This document shows positions 50,443-63,200 of a stretch of 64,000 nucleotides of DNA, in pieces (the stretch's first letter is position 1; every line of letters begins with the position of its first letter). The stretch spans positions 100,125,213 through 100,189,212 of the forward strand of contig NC_135373.1 in assembly GCF_049243985.1 (NCBI RefSeq), given 5' to 3'. Position numbers and translations under genes: made by a program. The DNA comes from Paroedura picta (Eukaryota > Chordata > Lepidosauria > Squamata > Gekkonidae). Below the pieces are notes generated by a model. It was given only the letters and a program-made list of their open reading frames with translations. It ran no database searches and was not told the origin of the DNA.

Positions 50443-50836
50443 CAGAGGTAGCCAAATGGTGGCTCTCCAGATATCTATGGTCTACAGTTACTCTGAGCCC
50501 CTGCCAGCACATGATAATGAGAGCCAGCTTGATGTAGTGGTTAGGAGTCCAGACTTCTAATCTGGCAAACTGGGTTTGATTCCCTGTTCCTCCACAGCTG
50601 GGTGACCTTGGCCTCCCCACAGTACTGATAAAGCTGTTCTGATCGAGCAGTGATGTCAGGGCTCTCTCAGCCTCACCTCCCTCATAGGGTGTCTGTTGTT
50701 GGGAGAGGAAAGGGAAGGCGACTGTAAGCCGCTTTGAGACTCCTCTGGGTAGAGAAAAGTGGCATATAAGAACCAACTCTTCTTTTTTGGGTTATAATCC
50801 ATAGACATCTGGAGAGCCACAGTTTGGTCACCTCTG
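50443..50836. mobile_element. hAT MITE split by a family A SINE (about 50516-50790)
   Basis: MITE ends CAGAGGTAGCCAAATGG and CAGTTTGGTCACCTCTG with 8-bp flanks GAATAGGC and GAGTAGGC. The SINE inside runs GAGCCAGCTTGATGTAGTGG to GCATATAAGAACCAACTCTT on plus, so the MITE is the older of the two. Confidence 0.88.
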
Positions 50837-50844
50837 GAGTAGGC

Positions 50845-52935
50845 CATTAATGAGCCACTGTGCGTCAGGCCACCACCCAAAATAGTCCATTAGAGAGACA
50901 CTGAACAGAGACAAAAAATGTGGGATACAGCCAACAGAGAAAAGACTGAATGGAAAGAGGACTGTGGGCTTTTCCTAAGGGATTTTTGTTCCGTTCTGGC
51001 CCCACGCTGCTTCAGTTTCTTCAACAAGCATTCGGTTTCTTCTTTTGGAGCATTTGCTCCCACCGTTGTCCCAGTTCCCCTGTGCAGGATTCTGTGAGTT
51101 CTCATGAGAATGAGTTAGCCAGTGTTCCAAACTTCCTGGGGGGGGGGCTTTTTTGGCCCCCGAATCGGCTACCAACATTCTGTGCCTCTGAGCCTGGTGC
51201 CGTGACATTCAGCAGTCATCATGTTGGGGTTTCTCTGGTTGTTGGTTCCCTGCCCCCCTGTGGAATATTTTACAAAGCCATGTTTGTCTGGATATCTGGC
51301 ATGTCCTCCAAATGTATAGAAACATCTGGCTTTTTTGAGAGGCAGGCTGATCCTGCTGTATTTGTGACCTGCACAAGCAATCACTTCACTGTTAGGAATG
51401 GATTGGAACTGATGCTGGGAGTTCTGTAAATCAGCTCCCAACCGTTTTATTTATTCTTTTAAAAAGCAGGCCTACAGGGCCTTGCTTCAGAGGGAGCTGG
51501 AGGGAAGGGCCTTTGGGGGAGGGAGCTTAAAGCCTTCCTGCCCATTCGGTTTTCCCAACAGGCTTGTGGAACAGCCCTTTGCTTTGCCATATTGGGGGGA
51601 GGGATGTGTAACCAGTCCCTATGTTCTACTTAGGACTGGGATATTTGCTGAGCTAGTCAATTGCTTGCGATAATAGTCCCAGCTGTACTCCTGGTTTTAA
51701 TGGGGGGAGGAGTACCCAGACTTAATTTCTGTACCCAGAATTTTACTATCCAGAGAGAATGGAAAATCTGATAAATTTTGTAGGCCTCTGCCTTATTGAC
51801 AAAATGTTTTCCATTTCTCGGATTGCTATATAAAGTTATATTTAGATCATAATGTTCCTGACAGTGCGTCTGTGACCCAAATCCAGCATAGCATTTAGCC
51901 TGGTGCTTACATTCGAGCGCTTGAATAATCTCATCGCTGGGCTGCAAAATATTTCAGCCTGCCAGTCTGTGGGTTGGTTTCTGGGCTTGCTCTTTATTGA
52001 CTGGCTCACAGAAGAGGTAAGCCCTAAAACAGCTTTATGCATCTCACAGATATTCTCTTATGGGCTTGCAGAACTCTGCTGTGTGTTTTTTTTTTCAAGT
52101 AAAAGAGCTTAGCTCTCTTTAAGGGGTTAGGACATGTACTGGACATGGGTTATTGAGCTCAATGTGCATGCTTACGTTCTTGACCCAGGTCTCTGCCATT
52201 CTTACAAAAGGCCCCAGATTCTCAAAAGTGTGTTATAGGAAGAATCTGCTGTTGCTCTGGTGTGGGGGGATATATTTTCATCGAGGGGCATTCTAACAAT
52301 TTCCTTCACATGAGATTGCTCTGGTAGCTATGCCATTGTTCATTATTTCCATGTCCCATGACTCGTATTTACTGCTTCATCTGGTGCTTTTTTAGAGTAC
52401 AGACAAAATCATCTGTTATCACCCTATCAGCGGGTGAGTGTGGCAGGGTGAAGTGAGGAGAAAACCATCTTACTGAGTTACCAACAGGGACACTAATGTA
52501 CCATGCAAACCCGAGGGAGATTTTGAGGAGAGTGTCTGTTACCACCAACCCTTTTGCTCACAGTTCCTATGTTCCAGGATCTAAAATAGCCAAACTGCCA
52601 GAGCTGAAGGCATTTGACTTTTTCACTGTATTACACTTCCTCTTTTATTAATGACTTCATGCCTCCCTATTTTATCATACCCTAGTTAGTTTGTTTTTTA
52701 GCCCATAGGTGCTATATCACTGCCTTGGATTTCTTTCTGATAAATAGCAGGGGAGTGTCTATAAAAGATATTCTTTCTCATTCTTCAACACCATTATAAT
52801 CAATTAAACAACTTCCTGTCCCCTGGATTGTGACGAACATCGGAACAGTGAATATTGGCTCACTTCTGTACAGCTGAAATGCCACTTCTGTCCACTCATC
52901 AAAAGGAGTAAGGTAAGCCTTTATCCAAGAAGAAG
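50845..52935. other. Intergenic, nothing recognised
   Basis: A 159-codon open frame at 50950-51429 has low-complexity composition and no recognisable domain. No element was identified. Confidence 0.25.
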
Positions 52936-52939
52936 AATA

Positions 52940-53211
52940 TGATGATGAAGAAGATGAAGAAGAGTTGGTTCTTATATGTTGCTTTTCTCTATCCGAAGGA
53001 GTCTCAAGGTGGCTTCCATTCACCTTCCCTTTCCTCTCCCCACAACAGACACCCTGTGAGGTAGGAGAGACTGAGAGAGCCCTGATATTATTACTTGGTC
53101 AGAACAGCAAGCCCAAGGTCACCCAGCTGGTTGCATATGGTGGAGCGCGGAATCAAACCCAGTTCATCAGATTTGAAATCCACACTCCAACCACTATGCC
53201 AAGCTGGCTCT
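52940..53211 (-). mobile_element. tRNA-derived SINE, family A
   Basis: GAAGAAGAGTTGGTTCTTAT to AACCACTATGCCAAGCTGGC, minus orientation, preceded by a GAA/GAT-rich tail. Confidence 0.9.
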
Positions 53212-54160
53212 CGCCAAGCTATGTATCAGTGTTCCATAAAGCCTTTGCGTCTACAGTGTTCAAGGAACACCAAGCCAGAGACCTGTCCTCCACTACGTTA
53301 GTTAACTTGTTGCACAGGAGTTAGGGAGCAATATTTTATGGTGTACTCTTGAATACTCTCAGCCATTTCCCATGTTCATTGCAGTAAGCTTCAAAATGCA
53401 CCGATCTTTCCTTTGTTTGCCCGTTTATATGTGTGGAACCTTTTATAGTCATGGGTCACTTTCAGAGTACCTGATTGTCGTTTCCACACTCTGATGCAAT
53501 GTGACATCACTGAGTTGAATGACAGCCAGACTGATGGTTTTCCCTGCTCACACCTGCAACAATAGCTGATAGCGTCTCCTCTGTCTTCCTAGCGGTATCT
53601 GTAGCCTCCTACCTTCCCCTCAATTAATTAAGACTCTTCAGATCAGCTCTTTTGTTTCTTTAGCATCAGCAGTCTCTTCCTTTGACTCTTTTACTTCTGC
53701 AAGATGCACCTTGATCTCTCCAATCACTTCCATTAGTCTAGACCTGCATGGAGGGTTCCCTCCCCCCGCCTGCGCTGGTGCTCATTCCTTCCAGGATCCC
53801 TAATCCACCTTAAGCAGTGCCTTGAGATTCCCAAGATTCCCTTGCACTCTCACGGTCACTTTCTGATGCTTTCTCTTTTCCCCAACAGGTAACAATGCTG
53901 AGCCTCTCAAACGGTTGTGTCTATGTTGCCTGTTAGTGAAGCATTTTGGAAGCAAGGAAATATCAATACACGAACAAAATCAATCTGTGGAAACTTGGCA
54001 GATTTCAAAGAAGAGGCCTTGTGAGAAAGGAACAGTACTTTTTGTACTGAGCATGAACTCAGTTTCTCTTAACTTCCTGGGTAGCCTTAGCCAAGGGGAT
54101 ATGCAGCTCCGAGACACTCTGCTTTTGACCACAAGCAGAATCCTTTTCAATTCAGGCAAG
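53212..54160. other. Intergenic, nothing recognised
   Basis: No repeat or exon recognised. Confidence 0.25.
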
Positions 54161-54291
54161 CAGGGGTAGTCAAACTGTGGCCCTCCAGATGTCCATCGAC
54201 TACAATTCCCATGAGCCCCTGCCAGCACTGGCAGGGGCTCATGGGAATTGTAGTCCGTGGACATCTGGAGGGCGCAGTTTGACTACCCCTG
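54161..54291. mobile_element. Palindromic hAT MITE, 131 bp
   Basis: CAGGGGTAGTCAAACTGTGG to CAGTTTGACTACCCCTG, near-perfect hairpin. Flanking 8-mers do not match. Confidence 0.85.
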
Positions 54292-57200
54292 TCTCTTCAA
54301 CATAGCTTCTCAAACTGTTTTGCAGGAAAACTGACTTCTGTCTGCATGAATTTATCAAATTCTTGCTTCAGTCTGATGCACCAGGCTAGAAAAATCCCAG
54401 TGCTTCCTTTCCATTCAAAGCCCTAAACTGTCCAGTGACCTGAAAATCTTTTCTAAGGAAAGGTTTACTTAGCTGCTGCCATTGGAGTTATTGGCTGTGA
54501 TGCACTGTCCTGTGTCACAAAGGAAGTCCCTGCTCTTCAACGACAACAACTTTTTCGCTGTCCATTGCTAAGTAATACGCCTCAGCAATCCAGTCAAGAT
54601 TCCCCTTCCGTTTGACCCTTTTCCTCTTTCCCAGCAAGTCCTAAGCAATGGCACAGGCTTAAGAGCATCATGCTTTGCAGTTTGGCAGGGCAGCCCATCT
54701 GTTTCAATAGTGGAGACAGTCCAACTTCCTCTCCCTTTTTGTGGCTTGAAGGTGTCTTCCAGGCAGATTTGATGTTCCAGTTTAATTTCCCTGCTTTTTT
54801 CCTTGTTTCCCTTAATAGTCCCCTGCTGCCTGTTGTTTCTTCACACACCCCTTTTTTTTCTAAAACCTGCCCCCCCCAGTATATGTTTTTGCAGGTGGGC
54901 AAACCAAGGTGGCAGCAGGTTGGCAGCCTGACAAGCCCCCAGGTGGGCAGGAGAGTTCAGTCTCTGCAGTCAAAAAGATTTGCCTGTACAGTTTACGGTG
55001 TCATCACCCAACACACAGACTTCTGTGGATAGTAACATGAAGTAATAATGAATGCAGTACAGTAATAGTGAATGGAGCACAAACACAGCAAAATTCCATA
55101 TTGATGGGCAAAACCGGCTACTGTAAAGGTGCTTTGTAGAACCTCAACAATAACCTTCAAAAGTATCTAGCTATGCTGAATTCTTTAGCTACTGTATGTA
55201 ATCCAAAAAGAGAATGAAGGGCACCACAGCCAATCAAAACAACCAGTTTAATGTAGGAAAGCACCCAACCAATCAAAAAGACTGACAGGTAGGCAAGGTA
55301 CTATTTGATGCTGGGCTTTGGGGGCTGTAGTTACATAAACCAATGGGAACATTAAACGGCCCATTGCTTTAAGTAAAAACAAACAGTGCAGAACAATCAC
55401 CCCAGTTGTACTATGATCAGAGGCACCTCAGAGAAGGGAAATCCAGAACAGGTTGCACTCTGGGAAACACCAAGAACTTCTAAAACAACTGGCCACTGAA
55501 GAAGCTCTTGATGTGATCAGTAGAGCAGGGCTCTGAAAAGGCCTTACGTCTGCCATTTTCAGGGATAAGTAGCAGCACTAAACCATTAGCTGCTATCAAA
55601 ATACAACACACCCAATCACTTCTTTTAAGCTGTACATTAACAGGGGAGGGAAAAAAAGCTAAGCACTCCACATAAATAATATAACCGCAGGGGTTTCAGG
55701 CTCCAGCTGTTTCCAGCTATCAATATTTCCTCTTTACACAGCCCCAGACAATTCCATTCTGACCACCCCAGCAGGAATTGACAAAGCATCATCATATAGC
55801 TAATTCTGAACTTGGCCCCAGTCTGCAGGTTCCACACACTAGAAAGTGCATATATTGGTACAGATTTTGGAGGAGATATAGGTTCGCAGAAAAGATCCCT
55901 ATTTTATTTTATCAGGGTTTAACCTTTCCCCAGATATGATAAAGATTATTGTGAGATTTTAATCAAATGAGAGGTGCGCTCCGTTCCGATCAGATGGTCA
56001 GCATCAGCTGGGACAAGAACTCATTCTGCTCCACGTTTCCCCTCCCTGGCTGCCAGATCAACTCTGTGAGTTCATACCAGTCTCTAGCTCTGCTTCTGTA
56101 TTCACTTTGTAAGTAAGGCCATCTTGTGACTGAAATTTGCATGCAAATCTGAGCTAATTAACAGCTGAAATCAGGCTCCTCTGGTGAACATAGGTCTAGG
56201 ATTGAAAAAGCAATGGTCTAGCATCAGGAATAGTTGCAGACTAGTATGGCCGCTTCCAGATAGAGAAATTTGTGACTCTCAACTCTCCATCTACCTGCAA
56301 GGCATAGGAGTGTGTGTCACTCTGCTGGATGGGCTAGCAGGCTCTGTATAGTTAGCACAGTAGCAATAATATAGCTCCAGAAACCTCTGCTCTAGTTTGT
56401 ACTTTATGTGGAGCTACTTCTCTCCCACTTGGCACCATCTACGCCTATCTCAGCCTTCCTGCCCCTCGAACCATGGGCCTGAACTTACTAGGAACATCTC
56501 AGAGGAGCAGGGGGCCTTTCCCCCTTTTAATACTCAGAGATGTAATGGGAAGGGAAATGCCGTGCTTCCTCTTTATTATGATACACTCCTTTGTTAAGCC
56601 CAAAGAGAAAGATCAAAATAACTAAAGACATCTGTGACTTCAACAGTAAGCCATTTCAATCTTTCCTGCTTCTGCAACTCCTAAGGTGTTATCCTGAATA
56701 GAGTAATAACCACCTTGGCTCTGAACCAGCACTGAAGTGAAACCTATGATTTCTTTAATAATTTCTCTAAGTGCCAACCAGTACTGAAATCCCCACCACC
56801 TTTTGATTGTGTAAAAATTTGAGCTTATTTCATAAAGAAACCACACAAAAAGGTAAAGACACAATTAATATCCCAGCTTCAAAACTTCATCTCAGAAGCC
56901 AGCCCACCATTATCACCCAGTTTTAATGACGGTATCAACTACTTGTTCTCCTTAAGGACTCACCTGCAGACCTGCTGGAGCAGGAAGAACAAATCACTTA
57001 TCTGACAGCTTTGCCAAAAGAGGAAGTTGGACAAGGGAATTAGAACTGGGCCTCATAGCCCACCAGATACCTTGAGTCCAGATTGCACTGAGGAAGTGCT
57101 GACCATCTAACACTTCCTGTCTGTAATCAGCCCCAAGCATCCAACCTGCTTGTAGCCTGTACACGCTTGCACGCACGCACACACACACACACACTGCCTT

Positions 57201-57376
57201 TCAGGTTGAGATGCAATCAGCTGCTAAGATCCAAGCAAAAGACAAGTTTGTTCAAGGGCCTGTTCTTTGCTCACCGCTTCACTTGCAGGATTTCTCATGG
57301 AAGCACGTCCATCTCTAAAATATGAACCTTTACACTGGAGGCATACCGCAGTCCGAGAGGTTTGAAAATTATATAC
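54292..57376. other. Intergenic, nothing recognised except a CA microsatellite
   Basis: The dinucleotide run at about 57176-57195 is the only distinct feature. Confidence 0.3.
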
Positions 57377-57760
57377 CAGGGGTCCCCAGTTATTTTGAGC
57401 CTGTGGGCACCTTTGGAATTCTAACACATGTTGGTGGATGCAGCCACAAAACAGCTTTTGAACAGGATGCTTGTCTTGTTTAAAACATTTCCTTGCATAC
57501 ATACACACAGCCTCTCTTCAGAAACGCTGCTGCAAAGATCATTGTGCTGTTATGGCAGCTGCTGCTGACGCAACTGTTGAAACGTCTACATAGTAGGACA
57601 CAAAAAATATGGACACCATGATGAAAAATACCCCAATCAGGGCTCCAGTGGCCAATCAGAAGTCAGCTGGGCAGAAGTCCCAGCTGATCACACCTACATT
57701 CTAGAAACACGTGGCGGCACTAAGAGTGGTGTCAGCAAGCACCCTTGTTGGGGACTCCTG
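57377..57760. mobile_element. hAT element, 384 bp
   Basis: CAGGGGTCCCCAGTTA and TTGTTGGGGACTCCTG are inverted ends. Flanking 8-mers are poorly matched, so it is old. Confidence 0.65.
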
Positions 57761-57821
57761 GGATAAGCTATGGCCCTTGCTTCAGAAATATCTTTGGTTC
57801 AATGATCATACGCATCAAATA

Positions 57822-58108
57822 AGGTAAAGGTAAAGGTAAAGGTATCCCCTGTGCAAGCACCGAGTCATGTCTGACCCTTGGGGTGACGCCCTCTAGCATT
57901 TTCATGGCAGACTCAATACGGGGTGGTTTGCCAGTGCCTTCCCCAGTCATTACCGTTTACCCCCCAGCAAGCTGGGTACTCATTTTACCGACCTCGGAAG
58001 GATGGAAGGCTGAGTCAACCTTGAGCCGGCTGCTGGGATTGAACTCCCAGCCTTATGGGCAAAGCTTTCAGACGGCTGCCTTACCACTCTGCGCCACAAG
58101 AGGCTCTT
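57822..58108 (-). mobile_element. Full-length Sauria SINE
   Basis: Target duplication GCATCAAATA (57812-57821, 58112-58121), GGTAAAGGTAAAGGTAAAGG tail and GCGCCACAAGAGGCTC head. Very similar to the copy at 40.3 kb. Confidence 0.93.
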
Positions 58109-58121
58109 TATGCATCAAATA

Positions 58122-59381
58122 GATTTTGTTAAAACCCTATTTTAACAAGTGGTCAGTAGGGCACAAAAAATTAGCATGTAGGCCCTGATGAGAAATACCC
58201 CACTTGTCTCCCCTTTAACACAGCACAGGAACCCCTAAGCATCTTTCTCTAGTTTTAATTGGGAGAGCAGTGCCATTCAGTTCTTATTCTCAACCATCCC
58301 CTCCGTTCCATTCCACTAGCATTTCTGGTGCCTTCTTGTGGAGAGTTTGTACCTTTCAATATCTGCATTCACGTGCCTCAGTATTATCGTTCTTTCCTTT
58401 GCCAATTTTTAACAAAGGCTAAACCAGCAATTTAATGATTTCACTTCAGGCTGCCTCTTTCTTGATGCATTACACAGGCATGATTTTGCAAAGCGTTCAG
58501 TTAGGGGGAACATATTGAACTTATATTCAGGAAAGAGAAGCCATTTTAAATATACCCATGCAAGATGCTAGTGATGTTGTGCTACGTGTTGTTGTACAAA
58601 TGTGAGGAATGTGATATAGGGTTGCATTTGCAGGAACAAGGCTTGTGTTTCTTTTGACATGTTCTCCACCCTAAGCTGTAATAGTAGTAATATTACCAAT
58701 GCTGTTAAACATTAAGCAGATCGTCTTGTAGATGCTTCCTGGACCTTTGATCTAATGAATGATTTATGTAGCTCTCTGTAGTTGGAAACACCAAAGGGGG
58801 GGGGGGGGACCTGAAAATCTTCAGGACCCTGACTTGAGCTGCATAAGGTTAGCAAAGCGGGATTGAGCCACTTTTGAGGGAAACTCTCTTCCATTTTTTT
58901 ACCCTTTTGTTTCACTTCTAAATTGCTATGGTGTGCTGTTTACAATTGTTCATACTGCTTCCCACCATCCTGCCTTTCCCCTCTCCCTTAGTCACCACGC
59001 AGTCTTCTATGGACTTTTCAAAAACCTGCTAAGTTGAACACTGTAGTGCTAAACCAAGATGGCATGGAGTCAATGCAGTCAAGGCATCTCCATGATGCCA
59101 CTAGAGCACTGAATGTGCTCTAGTGGTTTAGTGCTATGGTGCTCAATTTAGAACATTTAGAACATTTAAGAAAGAAGTCTGCGGAAGACTGCATGGCCAA
59201 GAAGTAACACTGTCTGAAATGATCACAGCGCTTCCAAGACAGGTCATAAATGGAAGGAACTTTGATTTCTGAAACACCCGTCCCTGTATCGCTTTACTCA
59301 AAAGCAGGCCTGCCTCATCTGTAGCTCTGCTGAGGACCGAGCTTGAGGTCCAAGGTAAGCTTGTAAGCCTGTAATGTAGTT
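58122..59381. other. Intergenic, nothing recognised
   Basis: Holds a G12 tract near 58797 and a short AGTGCT-type inverted repeat at about 59047-59130 (CACTAGAGCACTGAATGTGC). No exon recognised. Confidence 0.25.
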
Positions 59382-59765
59382 CAGTGGTCCCCAACCGTTT
59401 TATCACCAGGGACCGGTCAACGCTTGACAATTTTACTGAGGCCCGGGGGGGGGGGGAGAGTAGTCTTTTGCCAAGGGACGTCACCGCCACCGCCTGAGCC
59501 CCCTGCTCCATTTGCTTTCCCGCCGGCGCCCCTGACTTCCCGCCATCTGCTAGGGGTGCGATGCCAGCAGCAGCTGCACAGTGCCATGCCGAGGGGGAGC
59601 CCCAGCCATGTCAGCAACCGGAGAGCACCAAAGGTGAGCTGACGGCAGAGTGGCAGGGCAGCCCCTGAGGCAGCAACTGGGGAGGACAACGAGGAGGAGC
59701 TGCGGCCCGGTACCGACTGATCTACGGACTGACCTGGTCTCGGGCCTGGGGGTTGAGTACAGCTG
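59382..59765 (+). mobile_element. Non-autonomous hAT transposon, 384 bp
   Basis: CAGTGGTCCCCAACCG at the left, a degenerate GGTTGAGTACAGCTG at the right, and 8-bp flanks ATGTAGTT and ATGTAATT. The first about 75 bases match the inverted right end of 10497-10922. Confidence 0.75.
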
Positions 59766-60072
59766 ATGTAATTGACCAATGCATGGCTGGGTCCCCTCTG
59801 CTGGACTCAGTTTAAGGTGAAACTAACCAACAGCTCATACTGGTGGGGAGATCTATCCCAAGGCTTCTTTATAAAAGTTGGGCTTGTTGGTTCAGTTCAG
59901 TCCTTCTTGTACCCTGCTTGGGACCTAACAAAGGGCTCCAATCACTTCCAGTGTCCGTGTCCACCTCTGAACCCATGGGCTTAGTAGAGCCAATAGTGAA
60001 AAACATCCGGTTTAGAATGGTAATGTGAAAATCTTACATACCAGTAGTGCCTTCAGAAAAGTTATTTCTCTT

Positions 60073-60280
60073 GAGAGCCTGTATGCTGTATTGGTTAATG
60101 TGTTTTCCTAAGATCTAGTAGACCAAGGTTCAAATGCCCATGCTGGGTGACCTTGGGCCAGTCACTCTCAGCATACCCTACCTCACAGGGTTGGTGTGAA
60201 GATAAAATGGAGGAGAGGAGAATGGTGTAAGCTGCCTTGTGTTCCCATTGAGGAGAACAGTGGGATATCAATGAAGGAAG
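60073..60280 (+). mobile_element. Older tRNA-derived SINE
   Basis: GGTGACCTTGGGCCAGTCAC, CTACCTCACAGGGTTGGTGT and GATAAAATGGAGGAGAGGAG are the standard blocks. Diverged head. Confidence 0.65.
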
Positions 60281-63200
60281 TTAATAAACACAAATTATCA
60301 CTGCCAAGCTGGACGCAAGCGATTTCCCCTTCTTTTCCTTTTTTTCCATGAAAGCCCATTTCCCGTCATAAATAAGTTGCCACGCTAGCCCATTTCCCTT
60401 CATGTTTTTGTAATTTGTTTTATTTCCTCCTTTAAACATCCCTTTAAGGGTGAAATGAAATCCAACCATTTACAGAGAAAATGATTTCAGAATGTACACT
60501 TCGATTTATCCTTACAAAAAAGTTATTAATATTGGTATTTATAAATTAGACTTTACAGGGCTTATTCTACCTATTTGGTAAGTCCCAAATATTCCTTAGC
60601 TAACAGAGGACACAAAGCTAGACTGTGATCCCACATAATTTCCTTGAGAAACTGGCCCCATTTCCAGGACAGTGCCCTGCAGAATACTGCTTAATTGTTT
60701 CCCTCAGGATTACATCAGATAGTGGTGTGTCCCCTTCTTGCTTGTTTTTCTTCCCTTCCCTTTTAAGGCTGATTCATCAGTCCTGGTATTCCCAAGAAAA
60801 GTAATGCACAACTACCTGTTTCTTCATAACATCATTTAGGCCCTTCCATTCCTCCCACACACCAAACTTCACCACTTCTATATTTTTCCAGGAAAGTTCT
60901 GGACACTGCTATATACATTGGTTGAATCCCATTTTTCTCTCATACACAACTTAAGGTCTTTAAAGCCATGGCACCTGGTCCCTTGCAATCCAGTCCATGA
61001 TGGGACTACTTTGTGTCTCTTCAGCTTGTCTCCATCAGTAGAAGACAGAGAAGACAGAGCAAGAGAAATGAAGCAAGGCAATTGTTTGGAAGGAAGGAGC
61101 CAGAGAAAACAAGTGCTAGTTTAGATCCAAGCTGTGATCAAGCCATCACCGTTTCAAGTGAAATGACTCGGGATGTCCTTGCATGCCTGCAAAAGGAAAA
61201 CAAATGGCGTATCTTCCAGTTTTCCTGTTCGGCAGGTGAACCTCCCATCCAGTCTTAATGCACATATTGGGAAGACAGACTCTGGAGCTACCCAATAAGG
61301 AAAGAAACATTTGTTCCCTTCACAAGGAGAGCCAGAACTAGGACAACTTATCCAATATAAGCTTAATCTTGGGTAACTGGATAAATTGTGGGAAGCCCCC
61401 AAAGTCCCAGAGAACATCAGAGAGAATAAGTACATATGAACAACCACCAGAGGACCAGAAGTGACATAGGTAGGTTAAGTATGCTGCTGTCTAGTACTTG
61501 GTTCATACAAACAATCAGAAGAGATTGTAGAACGATCACTTCAGGTAGGTGACTGCATGGACAGGTGTTTCTGCTCGGGGGAAAAACATCTCCCATCTAC
61601 ACAGAACTAGCATATCAAGGAGAAGGAGAAGTTAAAACTCTGAGTTTTCCATGTGCAGAGAATTTGCTGGGATCCCCGCCCACCAGTATGGAGGAACTTC
61701 CCCCCTTTGTCTGCAGTGCAGGAATATGTTTACAACTCCGGCTGTCATTTGCATGAACTAGGACAGTATAGAAGAGCACGAGCTTCCTGGTCCTCTGGGC
61801 AAGTGGGAAACATTCCAGCCACAGGGGCATTCAGTGGTCCATGTCCGTGCCTACCTGCCCCTGATGGCTGCAACATCCACACTCCAACTCACCTGGAAGG
61901 CAAGGGGAGGGAAGGAAGCAAACAGGGTCTGTTCTTGCCAGGTAAGAGGTTCTCCCAAGCCCCCTTCTGGTATTCACAAGAGAGAAAGTAAAGATTCTTG
62001 GGGAGGGGGCATTTGAATTTCTCCTGCTGGTCAAGAGCAGCTTTACTAAGAGTTCTGTGCCAACCTTCATGTGGTGCCATGCACAAGGCTACACTTTCAA
62101 AGGTTGCTTGTTATAGAAACTAGGACATAGAATGGTTGTTCCCTCCCCCACCTGACCCTTTCTGTATAGTAGGGAAAACTGGCAATACTTGGGGAAAGTC
62201 AGCCACCCCTCACAATTAAATGGGAGAGATTTTCCTTCACAGCCCCATTGTGACACTTCCAGTAAGGCTTTGTGGCTGTGGCACTGAATGCCTTTGTGGG
62301 CATCCATTCCATGTCTTTTCATGAAAAAGGACAAAAAGGATGCAACTGGGGGGGGGGGGGGAAGGCAAGCACTTTATGCCCATAGCAGCAGCTCCTAATC
62401 TAGTTTGTGTGCAGCCACTAGTACACAGACACACACAGAGACACACAACTAAACTGAGCTGTCCTACATACCACCACAAACCCCTAGTTAGTGGAGCTTG
62501 CGGCCGGCATGCCATGAAGATATCAGGTTCGTTCTATGGTACCTACTAGACATGATCAACTCACTATGGGGAGTGGAGGTGCCAGGAAGAGACTCCCTGA
62601 TTTGTCCACATCAGCCTTACCAATAGTAAACAAAGCTTTTGCTTGAGACCTGTTCAATTAGTGTAGGCTTCTGACCATCTAAAGGTTCTCTACCATGGCT
62701 TAAGAAAGAGCTGCTGTCTTCTTCTACCTCCCCCACCCATGCAGGGCTTGGTCTGCTCATTTCTCAATAGCTCTTTGAGGCCCGTTACAGCATCTGCATT
62801 CTACAAATTGGGCGTGGTCAGACAAGTTCCCTTAAAATGCGGGCGTGCCAAGGCATTGCCCAGAGTCATTTCCTCCTTTAGAGTTAGACCCCACCCCCAG
62901 CCACACAGAAGCCCAGAGGCAGTAGTGCAAAGTTCCTTACTGTAGACTTGGAGGGACCAAGTTCTAGCTACATAATAAATAATTAAATAGACTGTCCTTA
63001 ACTGGAAGCTTAATAAAGCCTTCCAAGGCTAAGGGCCTTTCCCCCCCCTTTCAAATACCAAAGCTTTTTACTGCAAATTCTCCTCCCCACCCCTACCCCC
63101 AGAGGTCAGTTTCAAGTTTCTCTTTGGTGCAGTCGAGGAAGGAGATCCGAACAAAAAGTCCTTTCAGAGTCCCAAAGGAATTCAGTGCTAACTGATCCAA

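Noticed and set aside
50950-51429. 159-codon open frame on plus
   Set aside because: Cys/Phe/Ser-rich with no domain, and crossed by equally long frames on the other strand.
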